Notes under the pieces: model-generated
Told to the model about the DNA's origin: nothing
The model's input: the letters and a program-made list of their open reading frames with translations, nothing else
Databases searched by the model: none
Assembly (NCBI GenBank): GCA_964354375.1
Contig: CAYGZQ010000066.1
Span: 1-21,895 of the forward strand
Source: CAYGZQ01 sp964354375 [NCBI: uncultured Planctomycetota bacterium]
GTDB taxonomy: Bacteria > JAJVIF01 > JAPKYR01
Direction of reading: 5' to 3'
Length of the DNA: 21,895 nt
In this document: positions 1-7,232 of the stretch, one piece after another
How the letters are laid out: each line of letters starts with the position of its first letter
Position numbering within the stretch: the stretch's first letter is position 1
Position numbers and translations under genes: made by a program

Positions 1-1
1 G

Positions 2-670
2 GTTGACGCGAAGGAAATCCTCAGGGCGTACGATTTCAATGTCCCCGAGGGTCGCGTTGCGACCACGTCCGATGAAGCGGTGGAGATCGCGGAACGTCTC
101 GGGCTGCCGGTCGCGATGAAAATCGTCTCGCCCGACATCATCCACAAGTCCGACATCGGCGGCGTGAAGCTGAACCTCGCGAGCGTGACGGACGTGAGGG
201 ACGCGTTCGACCTGATGATGCTGAGGGTGGCGCGTCGCGCGCCTGAAGCGGACCTGATAGGTGTTTACATCGAGAAGATGGCGGAGAAAGGACTTGAGGT
301 CATTCTGGGCATGAGCCGGGATCCGCAGTTCGGGCCGATGCTCATGTTCGGGCTCGGCGGAATTTTCGTCGAGGTCATGAAGGATGTCACCTTCCACCTC
401 GCGCCCATAACCGCGGAGGAAGCTACCCAGATGTTGCGGGGAACGAGGTCGTATGAGCTTCTGAAGGGGGCGCGGGGACAGTCGGGTGTTGACATGGATG
501 CCATCGCGGGAGGCTTGCAGCGCATAAGCCAGCTTGTCACGGATTTTCCCGAAATCACGGAGCTGGACATAAACCCGTTCATTGTGGGCAGAATCGGCAG
601 GGAAGCGGTCGTGGCCGACGCCAGGATGACGTTGTCCGGAGTCAAGAGACATGAGCGAGAAGAAAGTTAG
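2..670 (+). CDS. ADP-forming acyl-CoA (acetate-CoA) synthetase, ATP-grasp portion, 5'-truncated by window edge
   Basis: The reading frame is open from base 2 and ends with TAG at 668-670, giving 222 visible residues. The N-terminus lies outside the window. Seen: an ATP-grasp nucleotide-binding segment (VAMKIVSPDIIHKSDIGG), the family stretch EVILGMSRDPQFGP followed by MFGLGGIFVEVMKD, and the C-terminal ELDINPF motif that closes this ATP-grasp subdomain. Family knowledge: these proteins interconvert acyl-CoA, ADP and phosphate with acid, CoA and ATP, using a phosphohistidine relay. The ATP-grasp part is either a separate beta subunit or the C-terminal half of a fused alpha-beta chain, and this window cannot show which. 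Its last 20 bases overlap the next gene, so the two are almost certainly translationally coupled. Both handle acyl-CoA, which supports a shared role in acetate or acyl-CoA energy metabolism. Confidence 0.9.
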   Translation, partial: VDAKEILRAYDFNVPEGRVATTSDEAVEIAERLGLPVAMKIVSPDIIHKSDIGGVKLNLASVTDVRDAFDLMMLRVARRAPEADLIGVYIEKMAEKGLEVILGMSRDPQFGPMLMFGLGGIFVEVMKDVTFHLAPITAEEATQMLRGTRSYELLKGARGQSGVDMDAIAGGLQRISQLVTDFPEITELDINPFIVGRIGREAVVADARMTLSGVKRHEREES

Positions 671-2525
671 CTTCGATCCCGAATGGGAAGAGAAGTACTC
701 GGACATGATCGTGAGCGCGGAGGAGGCGGTGTCGCACGTGCGTCCGGGCCAGACCGTGTTCATCGGGACCGGCTGCGCGCAGCCGCAGGAGCTTGTACGG
801 GCCCTGACCGCGCGTTCCGGACAGCTTCCCGACACTGAGATCGTGCATCTTCTGACGATAGGCGACGCGCCGTACGCTCACAAGGAGCTGGCTCAGTATT
901 TTCGGGTCAACAGTTTTTTCATCTCGGAGAATGTGCGCGACATAATCCAGGAGGGGCTCGGGGACTACACCCCGATCTTCCTCTCGGACATCCCGAGGCT
1001 GTTTTCGTCCGGACAGCTTCCGCTCGACGTGGCGCTGATCCATGTCACTCCCCCGGATCATCGGGGCATGTGCAGCTTCGGCATCTCGGTGGACATAGTT
1101 AAAAGCGCGTCGGAGAACGCGGCGATGGTGATCGCGCAGGTCAATCCGCAGATGCCTCGCACTCTGGGTGACAGCTTTATCCACGTCAACGATCTCGATT
1201 TTCTGGTGCCGGTCGATGCACCGCTTCTCGAAAGCACGCCGCCGGAGCCTACCGATGTGACTCGTCGGATCGGGGAGTACGTGGCGGCGCTGGTGGACGA
1301 CGGCTCGACGGTCGAGCTCGGCATCGGACGCATCCCGCAGGCGGTGCTCGAATGCCTGAAGGACAAGAAGGACATCGGCATACACACAGAGATGTTCACC
1401 GACGCGATCATCGACATGATCGAGTCGGGAGCGATCACCGGCGCGAGAAAATCGATGGATCGCGGCAAGATCGTCGCCAGCTTCTGCCTCGGGACGAAAA
1501 GGTTGTACGACTACATAGACAACAACCCGATGTTCTCGTTCCATCCGAGCGAGTATGTCAACGATCCGTTCATCATAAGCCAGCAGACAAAGCAGGTGGC
1601 GATCAATGTCGCGCTCGAGGTGGACCTGACGGGGCAGGTGTGCGCCGACTCGCTCGGGTCGAGGTTTTACTCGGGCATCGGCGGACAGGTGGATTTCAAT
1701 CGAGGGGCTGCTCGGTCGCACGACGGCAAGGCGATCATCGCGATGCCGTCGACCGCGAAGAAGGGGACGATATCGCGAATCGTCTGCCAGCTCAGTCCCG
1801 GAGCGGGAGTTGTGACCACTCGCGGCGATGTGCATTACGTCGTGACCGAGTACGGCGTCGCGTATCTTCACGGCAAGAGCGTGCAGGAACGCGCGCTTGC
1901 CCTGATAAGCATCGCGCATCCCGACTATCGCGCGAAGCTGCTCAGGGACGCGATCGAGGCGAGATATGTGCGGAAGGAACTTTCCGATGTCGAGGGCAAG
2001 ATTGTCATCGGTCCGCAGGAATTGAGAACCTCGTACATTCTCGACGACGGCACGCAGATAAGCTTCAGGCCGATCCATCCGACCGACCAGGAGCGCATGA
2101 GGGATCTGTTCTACGCGCTGTCGCAGCAGACCGTGTATTACCGGTTCATGAGCCGCATGAAGCGTTTCCCGCAGAAACAAATCCAGGAGTTTGTTTATAT
2201 CGATCATCGTAACGAAGTGGTGATTGTCGGGACCGTCCCTGAGGCGCACGGGGAGGACATAGTCGCGGTCGGCGGGTACTATCTCGATCCGCGCACGAAT
2301 CGCGCGGAGGTGGCGTTCGTGGTGCGCGACGACTGGCATAATCGTGGCATAGGGAAATTCATGCTCAGGTTCCTCACAAGCGTCGCCAAGCGCAACGGTA
2401 TCGGCGGGTTCACGGCGGAGACGCTGTACGAGAACAAGGCGATGCAGACCGTGTTCAACAAGAGCGGCCTGAAGGTGAGGAGCAAACTCGACGGCGGCGT
2501 ATACAGCTACGTGCTCGATTTCTGA
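651..2525 (+). CDS. Acetyl-CoA hydrolase / CoA-transferase family protein with C-terminal GNAT domain
   Basis: A 624-residue protein. Residues about 20-440 are a family I CoA-transferase/acetyl-CoA hydrolase of the 4-hydroxybutyrate CoA-transferase type. Seen: GIGRIP (224-229), GIHTEM with the presumed catalytic Glu247, the CoA-site signature GIGGQVDF (342-349), PSTAKKGTISRIV (366-378), and TTRGDVHYVVTEYGVAYL (389-406). Residues about 465-624 form a GNAT acetyltransferase domain whose acetyl-CoA pyrophosphate loop is DDWHNRGIGKFML (560-572). The ATG at 651 is preceded by GGAG at 638-641, nine bases away, and overlaps the synthetase stop. Family knowledge: the first domain moves CoA between carboxylates through a glutamyl-CoA thioester, while GNAT domains acetylate amines or lysines. 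Inference: the fusion may join acyl-CoA turnover to protein acetylation, possibly of the adjacent synthetase. The acceptor substrate cannot be read from sequence. Confidence 0.93.
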   Translation: MSEKKVSFDPEWEEKYSDMIVSAEEAVSHVRPGQTVFIGTGCAQPQELVRALTARSGQLPDTEIVHLLTIGDAPYAHKELAQYFRVNSFFISENVRDIIQEGLGDYTPIFLSDIPRLFSSGQLPLDVALIHVTPPDHRGMCSFGISVDIVKSASENAAMVIAQVNPQMPRTLGDSFIHVNDLDFLVPVDAPLLESTPPEPTDVTRRIGEYVAALVDDGSTVELGIGRIPQAVLECLKDKKDIGIHTEMFTDAIIDMIESGAITGARKSMDRGKIVASFCLGTKRLYDYIDNNPMFSFHPSEYVNDPFIISQQTKQVAINVALEVDLTGQVCADSLGSRFYSGIGGQVDFNRGAARSHDGKAIIAMPSTAKKGTISRIVCQLSPGAGVVTTRGDVHYVVTEYGVAYLHGKSVQERALALISIAHPDYRAKLLRDAIEARYVRKELSDVEGKIVIGPQELRTSYILDDGTQISFRPIHPTDQERMRDLFYALSQQTVYYRFMSRMKRFPQKQIQEFVYIDHRNEVVIVGTVPEAHGEDIVAVGGYYLDPRTNRAEVAFVVRDDWHNRGIGKFMLRFLTSVAKRNGIGGFTAETLYENKAMQTVFNKSGLKVRSKLDGGVYSYVLDF

Positions 2526-2526
2526 T

Positions 2527-2548
2527 CCCGATGGCTGACGCCGTCGGG
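2527..2548 (+). other. Hairpin just after the CoA-transferase stop (possible transcript end)
   Basis: The arms 2527-2535 and 2540-2548 form nine pairs, one of them G-T, around a TGAC loop, starting two bases after the stop codon. No T-tract follows, so it is not a standard intrinsic terminator. It may mark a Rho-dependent end or protect the 3' end. The rest of 2549-2700 holds no gene that I can support. Confidence 0.35.
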
Positions 2549-2707
2549 TACGCGCTTGCTTACGCGCGCGCTTCGGATCCGGATGCCTGAATGATCGCGG
2601 CATGACGGGAGGTCAGGGAATTATCCAGACAGATTAATAAGGCCGTGAATCACCAATTGGCAAAATTCGGAGAGGTTTTCGGACTCCCCGGGAGGGCATT
2701 TCCGGCA

Positions 2708-2738
2708 ATGTGGAAAGATGTGGAAAGAATGTGGAAAG
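2708..2738 (+). repeat. Three helically phased direct repeats upstream of the structured-RNA promoter
   Basis: ATGTGGAAAG occurs at 2708-2717, 2718-2727 and 2729-2738, so the copies start 10 and 11 bases apart, one DNA turn each. The last copy ends 17 bases before the -35 box at 2756. Three identical sites on one DNA face next to a promoter are typical of an activator or repressor array. No known regulator consensus was recognised. Confidence 0.6.
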
Positions 2739-2755
2739 AATGATTCCAAAATCTA

Positions 2756-2784
2756 TTGCAATCCCGCATCACCTCTAGTATAAG
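2756..2784 (+). promoter_or_regulatory. Sigma-70-type promoter of the structured RNA
   Basis: A -35 element TTGCAA (2756-2761, 4/6 to consensus) and a -10 element TATAAG (2779-2784, 5/6) are separated by exactly 17 bases. The predicted start is about 2791, roughly 20 bases before the first hairpin of the array. No start codon with a ribosome binding site follows, so this promoter appears to serve an untranslated RNA. Confidence 0.65.
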
Positions 2785-2810
2785 GATAGTACCGAGCCGC
2801 ACTTATCCAC

Positions 2811-3430
2811 GGGAGAAATCCCCGAGATGAGTCGGAACTCCCCAAGAGGAGAAATCCTCAAAGGGAGCCGGGTCTCCGGAGCGGACGAGGTCGGAGGAAC
2901 GGGACGAAGCGCCGCAAAGGGAGCGATCCCCCCGCGGCAGGGACTCCCGGGACAAAAACCCGAGACGCAAAGGAGACGGTCTCCCCAACAAGTGGGGTCC
3001 CACGAACGGGGCGGGATGACCGAAGGGGAGCGATCCCCCGACGACATCCGAACCCCGGGACCGGGACCCACACTCCAAGGGAGACGGGTCTCCCAGGCGA
3101 CCGAGGTTTGGAGACGGGACGACACGACCGAAGGGGAGCGATCCCCCCAGGACATTGACTCCCCGAACCGGACCCCAAAAAGCCGCCAGGGAGACACATC
3201 TCCCCCCAGGGAGCGGGATACTCAACCGGGACGAACGGCTGGAAGAGGAGCGATCCCCCGATAGCCGGGACTCCCGAAGCGAGCCCCGAACCCGTAAGGA
3301 GATGAACGCTCCGCAAGGGGCCCTTAACGGAGTGGCCCGGCCCGATAGACGTATCCTGCCGGGGCAAATCCCAAAACGGAGGGTAAAACCTTCGTGGAAG
3401 GTGGAGGGAGACCTAACTAGAGGGTCTCCC
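2811..3430 (+). repeat. Six-unit diverged tandem repeat, period about 108 bp
   Basis: GGAG of the A hairpins recurs at intervals of 108, 108, 110, 108 and 109. The B loops (2815, 2923, 3030, 3138, 3250, 3365) recur at 108, 107, 108, 112 and 115. The stems are conserved better than the linkers. Several intervals are not multiples of three, so the repeats drift between reading frames, which argues against a repeat protein. The array fills the whole transcript and nothing outside it. Confidence 0.8.
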
Positions 3431-3438
3431 TTTTTTTT
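3406..3438 (+). terminator. Intrinsic terminator of the structured RNA
   Basis: GGGAGACC (3406-3413) pairs perfectly with GGTCTCCC (3423-3430) around a nine-base loop, and eight T residues follow directly at 3431-3438. This hairpin is also in register with the type A hairpins of the array (109 bases after the previous one). Confidence 0.92.
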
Positions 3439-3491
3439 GTGCCCTATACACCTGGGTGCAGGGTCCGACTCAGCAAAGGGGGCAGACTGAT

Positions 3492-3944
3492 CTACAGCCA
3501 GCGTCGAGCGCGGAGGCAGTACTCCCGATAATGCTCGCCGAATTGCCCCGCCATCGTCCGCTCTTCGAAGGGAATGAAAATCACGGCCATTGCGGCGACG
3601 AACAAGGGTATGACGAACATCGGGGTCAGCGTTCCGAGGCAGACCGCGATCCCGATGAGGATGGCGGTCATGCCGACATACATGGGATGCCGCGAGACTC
3701 GAAACGCGCCGTCGGTGATGAGTGAGCTCGGTTTCTCGAACGGTTTCACCGTGGTTTCGGCTCGCTTGAGCTGCTGATCCGCCCACACGTTGAGAACGCA
3801 GCCGAGGAGAATGGGAAGGACGCCCAGGAGGGTCAGGGGCCACAGGACGATATGGCGCCAGGGCAGCAGGAAGTGCAACGCGACCATCAGTAGGATTGCC
3901 GCAGCGAGATAAGAGGGAGGCAATAATTTCTTCGTCATCGGCAT
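3492..3944 (-). CDS. Isoprenylcysteine carboxyl methyltransferase (ICMT)-like membrane protein
   Basis: A 150-residue integral membrane protein. Seen: hydrophobic segments at about 12-28, 32-54, 90-103 and 107-126; the family signature SRHPMYVG at 84-91; and a C-terminal FEERTMAGQFGEHY stretch (126-139) followed by a basic tail. These two motifs build the SAM site in the ICMT/phospholipid methyltransferase fold. Bacterial members are widespread and most have no proven substrate; lipid or quinone-like isoprenoid methylation is possible. Two ATGs (3944 and 3938) lie in frame and neither has a clear ribosome binding site, so the start is uncertain by two codons. It lies downstream of katA on the same strand, but a 245-base gap with a putative terminator separates them, so it is probably not part of the peroxide unit. 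Confidence 0.82.
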   Translation of the reverse strand: MPMTKKLLPPSYLAAAILLMVALHFLLPWRHIVLWPLTLLGVLPILLGCVLNVWADQQLKRAETTVKPFEKPSSLITDGAFRVSRHPMYVGMTAILIGIAVCLGTLTPMFVIPLFVAAMAVIFIPFEERTMAGQFGEHYREYCLRARRWL

Positions 3945-4100
3945 TCGGATGGTAAAGGCTGCGGGCTGAGAAGGTACCCGCCATGGACTTCGTTGTCAAG
4001 GTCGGTATGGATGCGTGTTCGGGAAGAATCGCGCGGATTTCAAGACCGACATGTGACCGGGCTGCGGAGTGATGCGACCGTAGCACAGAATCTCGCGCAT

Positions 4101-4140
4101 GAATATAACAAGACTCCGAAGAGTCTCCTCTCGGGGTCTT
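4101..4140 (-). terminator. Probable terminator downstream of katA
   Basis: Read on the minus strand, AAGAC (4140-4136) pairs with GTCTT (4114-4110). The inner CCGA/TCGG and GAG/CTC stems meet at a GAGA tetraloop, with one mismatch and one bulge. The tail is TTATATT, not pure T, so it may be weak or leaky. The remaining bases 3945-4100 show no gene. Confidence 0.5.
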
Positions 4141-4189
4141 GACGGGAACCGGATAAACTAGTGTTTCCAGGGCGGCCGTGCCGTTCTTC

Positions 4190-5701
4190 CTATTTGGCCG
4201 TCGCCCTGACTCGATCCTCCTGAGACATGCCAGCAAGGCGCTTGATTTCCTTAAAGTCAAGGCTGAGTCCCTCGGTCACTCGCTGACCATAGTTCGGGTC
4301 CGCCTTATAGAACAGAGCGGTCTGCCTGAGCTGGAGGCGCTTCTGGGCGTTCTTCAGATGGGAGACGATGTTCCTCACCAGGTGCTCCCGATCGGTATCC
4401 GACATGACCTTGCGATAGAGGTCTCCGGCCTGCACGAAATCCACGTCTCCAAGCTCGTAGGCATGTCGTGCAGCCATTCCGGCCACATCGATTGCCGGAG
4501 GAGCCAGGCTCGGGTCGGGAGCAGGGCCACCGAAGCTGTTCGGCCAGTAGTTCGGGCCCCCTGCGCCGTTATTGTCGGAGCGCATCGCACCATCCCGTTG
4601 ATAGCTGTTCATCGGGCACGCCTTCGGCGCGTTGATCGGCAGCAGGTGGTAGTTCGGACCGAGGCGATGCCGGTGAGTGTCGTGGTAGCTGAACAGACGC
4701 CCCTGCAACATTTTGTCCGGCGACGGTCCGATACCGGGAACAAAATCGCCCGGTGAAAAGGCAGCCTGCTCCACCTCGGCGAAATAGTTCTCCGGATTGC
4801 GATTCAACACCAGTCGGCCAACATTCAGGGGCGGGAAGTCGGCATGTGGCCATACCTTAGTGATATCGAACGGGTCAAACCGGTAGTTCTTTGCCTGCTC
4901 AGGCGTCATGATCTGGACTTCAAGGCGCCAGGAGGGGAAATCTCCGTTCATGATCGCTTCGTGGAGGTCCCGTGTCGCGCAGTCTGGATCGGCGCCGCGC
5001 ATCCGGTCCGCTTCCTCACCCGTGAAATTCTGAATCCCTTGTTCGGTCTTGAAGTGGAGCTGAACCCAGTGATACTCGCCTTTCTCGTTGTACCACATGT
5101 AGGTGTGGCTGCTATACCCGTTCATATGGCGAAAGTCCCTGGGAGTGCCGCGATCGGAGAACAGGACGGTCACCTGGTGGATGGATTCAGGCGTAAGGGA
5201 CAGGAAGTCCCAGAACATGTCTGCATCCTTGAGGTTGGTCGCGGGATTGCGCTTCTGTGTGTGAATGAAGTCCGGGAACTTCAGCGGGTCGCGTATGAAG
5301 AACACCGGGGTGTTGTTTCCCACCATGTCGTAGTTGCCTTCCTCGGTGTAGAACTTCACGGCAAAACCGCGAGGGTCGCGCTCCGAGTCTGCAGATCCTC
5401 TTTCACCGCCCACGGTGGAGAACCGGACAAATACCTCAGTGCGCTTCCCCACTTCGGATAGGAACTTCGCGCGCGTGAGCTTGGTGACGTCATGCGTGAC
5501 CTCGAAATATCCGTGCGCGCCGGCGCCCTTCGCGTGCACCACACGCTCCGGAATCCGTTCGCGGTCGAAATGCGCCAGTTTCTCGGTGAGGTGTACGTCC
5601 TGCACGAGCACGGGCCCTTTCACTCCCGCCGTCTGTGAGTTCAGATCGTTGTCGACCGGCATGCCAAAACCGGTGGTCAGGATTTCTTTCTTGTCTTTCA
5701 T
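4190..5701 (-). CDS. katA: Heme catalase (small-subunit, monofunctional)
   Basis: A 503-residue catalase that converts hydrogen peroxide to water and oxygen. Seen: the distal catalytic His56 in [14 protein letters not shown], the distal Asn129 in [11 protein letters not shown], and the proximal heme ligand Tyr339 in [14 protein letters not shown]. These positions equal those of the Helicobacter pylori enzyme, which places it among small-subunit catalases. There is no C-terminal flavodoxin-like extension. The frame stays open to 5803, but the ATG at 5701 is chosen because AAAGGAG lies five bases upstream and the family N-terminus begins there. The start is 34 bases past the perR stop, so the two form an operon driven by the perR promoter. 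No signal peptide is visible, so the enzyme is cytoplasmic. The context predicts induction when PerR is oxidised. Confidence 0.98.
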   Translation of the reverse strand: MKDKKEILTTGFGMPVDNDLNSQTAGVKGPVLVQDVHLTEKLAHFDRERIPERVVHAKGAGAHGYFEVTHDVTKLTRAKFLSEVGKRTEVFVRFSTVGGERGSADSERDPRGFAVKFYTEEGNYDMVGNNTPVFFIRDPLKFPDFIHTQKRNPATNLKDADMFWDFLSLTPESIHQVTVLFSDRGTPRDFRHMNGYSSHTYMWYNEKGEYHWVQLHFKTEQGIQNFTGEEADRMRGADPDCATRDLHEAIMNGDFPSWRLEVQIMTPEQAKNYRFDPFDITKVWPHADFPPLNVGRLVLNRNPENYFAEVEQAAFSPGDFVPGIGPSPDKMLQGRLFSYHDTHRHRLGPNYHLLPINAPKACPMNSYQRDGAMRSDNNGAGGPNYWPNSFGGPAPDPSLAPPAIDVAGMAARHAYELGDVDFVQAGDLYRKVMSDTDREHLVRNIVSHLKNAQKRLQLRQTALFYKADPNYGQRVTEGLSLDFKEIKRLAGMSQEDRVRATAK

Positions 5702-5735
5702 GTCATCTCCTTTCGAACAGCCTTGTCCATGCGGA

Positions 5736-6191
5736 CTACTTGCCTTTTCTCCCCAAGCATCGCAGACAGAGGCCTTTGACTTCCACTTGCGTCCTTTGCA
5801 CACTACCCAGGGACTTCACAGCGTCCGGAATCTTCAACCGATCCAGCTCTTCGCTGCAGAAATCGCGGGTCGTCCCGCATTTCAGGCACACGAAGTGATG
5901 GTGAGGGGCCATGTTCGCGTCAAATCGTTCTCTCTCCCTATGAGGTCCGAGGGCGGTTATGAGACCGATATCGACAAACAGCCAGAGCGTTCGATACACA
6001 GTGTCCAGCGATATGGTGGGAACTCTCCTGCGAACGCCCTTGAAGATCGTCTCGGCATCGGGATGATCGCCGGATTTCGCGATCTCCTGGAGAATCTGCA
6101 GGCGCTGATGAGTCAGCTTGACCCCGGAGCGTCTGAGCCCATCCTTGAAGTGATTCACTCGCTGAAGCACTTCTTCCGGTTTCGGACGCAA
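5736..6191 (-). CDS. perR: Peroxide-responsive Fur-family repressor PerR
   Basis: A 151-residue Fur-family regulator: winged helix at about 20-85 with the recognition region SLDTVYRTL (61-69), then a metal-binding dimerisation domain. Every residue known from Bacillus subtilis PerR is present with an offset of +6: regulatory metal ligands His43, Asp91, His97, His99 and Asp110, and structural zinc cysteines 102, 105, 142 and 145 in two CxxC pairs. Asp110 (Asp104 in B. subtilis) separates PerR from Fur, which usually has Glu there. Family knowledge: iron-catalysed oxidation of the equivalents of His43 and His97 releases DNA. The start is TTG at 6191, with GGAGGG seven bases upstream. It leads the perR-katA operon and sits directly behind a palindromic operator, which implies autoregulation. 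Confidence 0.95.
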   Translation of the reverse strand: MRPKPEEVLQRVNHFKDGLRRSGVKLTHQRLQILQEIAKSGDHPDAETIFKGVRRRVPTISLDTVYRTLWLFVDIGLITALGPHRERERFDANMAPHHHFVCLKCGTTRDFCSEELDRLKIPDAVKSLGSVQRTQVEVKGLCLRCLGRKGK

Positions 6192-6220
6192 TGCGTATCC
6201 CTCCGATGCTGGCTTTATTC

Positions 6221-6258
6221 TTAGATAGGATTCTATCTGAAGCCGGCCCTCATGTCAA
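6221..6258 (-). promoter_or_regulatory. perR-katA promoter with overlapping palindromic operator
   Basis: On the minus strand, a perfect -35 TTGACA (6258-6253) and a -10 TAGAAT (6235-6230) are 17 bases apart. Over the -10 lies an inverted repeat: AGATAG (6223-6228) and CTATCT (6233-6238) around GATT, extending to TTAGATAG/CTATCTGA with one mismatch. A repressor there would block polymerase, as expected for PerR autoregulation. Its even-centred symmetry differs from the usual 7-1-7 Fur/PerR box. Confidence 0.8.
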
Positions 6259-6350
6259 GTTCGATCACTGATAAGCCCGGATGCCGTGGAAGGACAAGAC
6301 CCCCGGGGGATTCCGGGGCGCCACTCGGAGAGAAGAGGCGGGCCCGAATG

Positions 6351-7013
6351 TCACCGGGAGAAACAGGTCAGCTCCCAGTTGCCTTCGTCCGGGCGCTCGA
6401 TATAGCGGAGGTCATCCGCGAAGTCGCGGAGAATGTCGGTCAGCTCATTGGCTGACGGGAAATTCTTGACGATCTCGAACTTCCGTCCATCGGGGAGAGT
6501 GCGCGTCTCGAGCGAATTCCCCTCGCTGTCCAGCCTTCTGTCCGGACAGTCATAGGGCAGCTGGTCCGCAAAGATGACGAGCGCGCCGGGTTCAAGCCTT
6601 CGATGAAGCGTCGTGATGAAGTCTCTGATCCGCGACTTCGGGATATGCGACCACCACCAGTGCGCGAACGCCGCGTTGAAAGTCCGGCGAACACCTCGCA
6701 GAAGGTATGCATCGTCGACCTGAAACGTGATGTTCGGCATGTGCGAGCATCGGCTTCGTGCGGCTGCGATGACCGACTCGTTGATGTCGATCGCGAGGAC
6801 CGATTTCGCGGTGGCGCCGACTACCGCGGTCCAGTAACCGGTCCCGCAGGCGATCTCGAGCACGTCGCGGCCCTCGAACAGCGCGCTGTATCTTGCCTTG
6901 ATCGGCTCGCGGAGCTTCTCCGCGGCGGTATCGGTGTAGCCGGCCGTGACGTCATAATCGGGCGCTCGGGCCGCGTAGTAGCGGGCCACCTCATCGGTCC
7001 AGGAATTCGGCAA
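6351..7013 (-). CDS. Class I SAM-dependent methyltransferase
   Basis: A 220-residue soluble protein when started at the TTG at 7013. That start has TAGGAGGT (7030-7023) nine bases upstream, and the preceding open frame would run through the tRNA-derived fragment. Seen: SAM motif I VLEIACGTGYW (51-61), the acidic end of strand 2 at Asp76 in VLAIDIN, a mid-region FNAAFAHWWWSHIPKS typical of small-molecule methyltransferases, and strand 5 GALVIFADQLPY. The substrate cannot be told from sequence. It lies between the perR promoter and the inverted tRNA-Asn fragment and seems to be a single-gene unit. Its position just behind a tRNA 3'-end copy is what an integrated cargo gene would look like, although its base composition does not stand out by eye. 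Confidence 0.88.
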   Translation of the reverse strand: MPNSWTDEVARYYAARAPDYDVTAGYTDTAAEKLREPIKARYSALFEGRDVLEIACGTGYWTAVVGATAKSVLAIDINESVIAAARSRCSHMPNITFQVDDAYLLRGVRRTFNAAFAHWWWSHIPKSRIRDFITTLHRRLEPGALVIFADQLPYDCPDRRLDSEGNSLETRTLPDGRKFEIVKNFPSANELTDILRDFADDLRYIERPDEGNWELTCFSR

Positions 7014-7052
7014 GTGGGGCGAACCTCCTATATCTGTTAGAGGGCGAGAAAC

Positions 7053-7094
7053 TGGCTGCGCGCCGAGGGCTCGAACCTCGAACCAACCGGTTAA
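7053..7094 (-). pseudogene. Inverted 3' fragment of tRNA-Asn (42 nt, exact copy)
   Basis: The reverse complement of 7053-7094 is identical to 7266-7307. That covers the last anticodon base and the 3' part of the anticodon loop, its 3' stem, the T arm, the 3' acceptor strand and CCA. The 5' half is absent. The truncated end abuts a small palindrome, TTCGCCTCGGCGAA (7095-7108). This is either a remnant of an inverted second tRNA gene or an attachment-site copy left by integration followed by inversion. Confidence 0.85.
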
Positions 7095-7148
7095 TTCGCC
7101 TCGGCGAACTGCCTCCCGCGGCTGCCGACAGGACTTCAAGCACGAGCC

Positions 7149-7177
7149 TTGATTTTCGGACTCCTGTGAAGTATATT
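7149..7177 (+). promoter_or_regulatory. Promoter for tRNA-Asn
   Basis: TTGATT (7149-7154) and TATATT (7172-7177) are exactly 17 bases apart, which puts the start about 50 bases before the tRNA. A second possible site is the extended -10 TGCGATAAT (7214-7222), which would start transcription a few bases before the tRNA but has only a poor -35. Confidence 0.5.
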
Positions 7178-7232
7178 CCGGTGCCGTCCGCGGTGCCTTC
7201 AGGCGCCGTTTTGTGCGATAATACTAGTGCAC

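Larger units (their letters stand above)
2791..3438 (+). ncRNA. Candidate new large structured RNA made of alternating GNRA-loop and GGAG/CTCC hairpins
   Basis: This is about 650 nt between a promoter and an intrinsic terminator, with no believable coding frame. Two hairpin types alternate strictly. Type B is a G-rich arm, mostly a GNRA loop, and a C-rich arm: GGGA-GAAA-TCCC at 2811-2822, then loops GCGA at 2923, 3030, 3138 and 3250, and a degenerate GGGGCAAATCCC at 3361-3372. Type A is GGAG...CTCC starting at 2864, 2972, 3080, 3190, 3298 and 3407. Type B hairpins sit inside longer rods. The outer arms are 2900-2904/2945-2949 (CGGGA/TCCCG), 3007-3011/3053-3057 (CGGGG/CCCCG), 3115-3118/3162-3165 (CGGG/CCCG) and 3227-3231/3272-3276 (CGGGA/TCCCG). 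The middle stems are GCCGC/GCGGC, GGATG/CATCC and CGGCT/AGCCG in the first, second and fourth rods. The middle stems differ in sequence but keep pairing, which points to selection on RNA structure. I recognise no known RNA class (not RNase P, tmRNA, 6S or a group II intron). Function unknown; it could be a scaffold or a protein- or ligand-binding array. Confidence 0.72.

Noticed and set aside
642-2603. A 653-residue minus-strand frame opposite the CoA-transferase gene
   Set aside because: The plus strand encodes a clear two-domain enzyme with catalytic motifs. The antisense product has no recognisable motif.
3014-3049. A kink-turn in the third rod of the structured RNA
   Set aside because: ACC-GA opposite GA next to the GGATG/CATCC stem is suggestive, but the other units do not keep this internal loop, so it is not claimed.
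2827-3264. A 145-residue plus-strand frame within the repeat array
   Set aside because: No ribosome binding site, a low-complexity Arg/Gly/Pro/Ser product, and repeat intervals of 107-115 bases that shift the frame. Hairpin pairing, not codons, is conserved.
2811-3430. CRISPR array
   Set aside because: Repeats are diverged and about 108 bases long, with no short identical repeat alternating with unique spacers, and no cas gene is nearby.
2803-4260. A 485-residue minus-strand frame through the array and into katA
   Set aside because: It crosses the plus-strand terminator, the methyltransferase-like gene and the katA 3' end. It is open only because the DNA is GC-rich and repetitive.
5702-5803. 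N-terminal extension of catalase
   Set aside because: It overlaps the end of perR. The ATG at 5701 has a strong ribosome binding site and gives the family's normal start.
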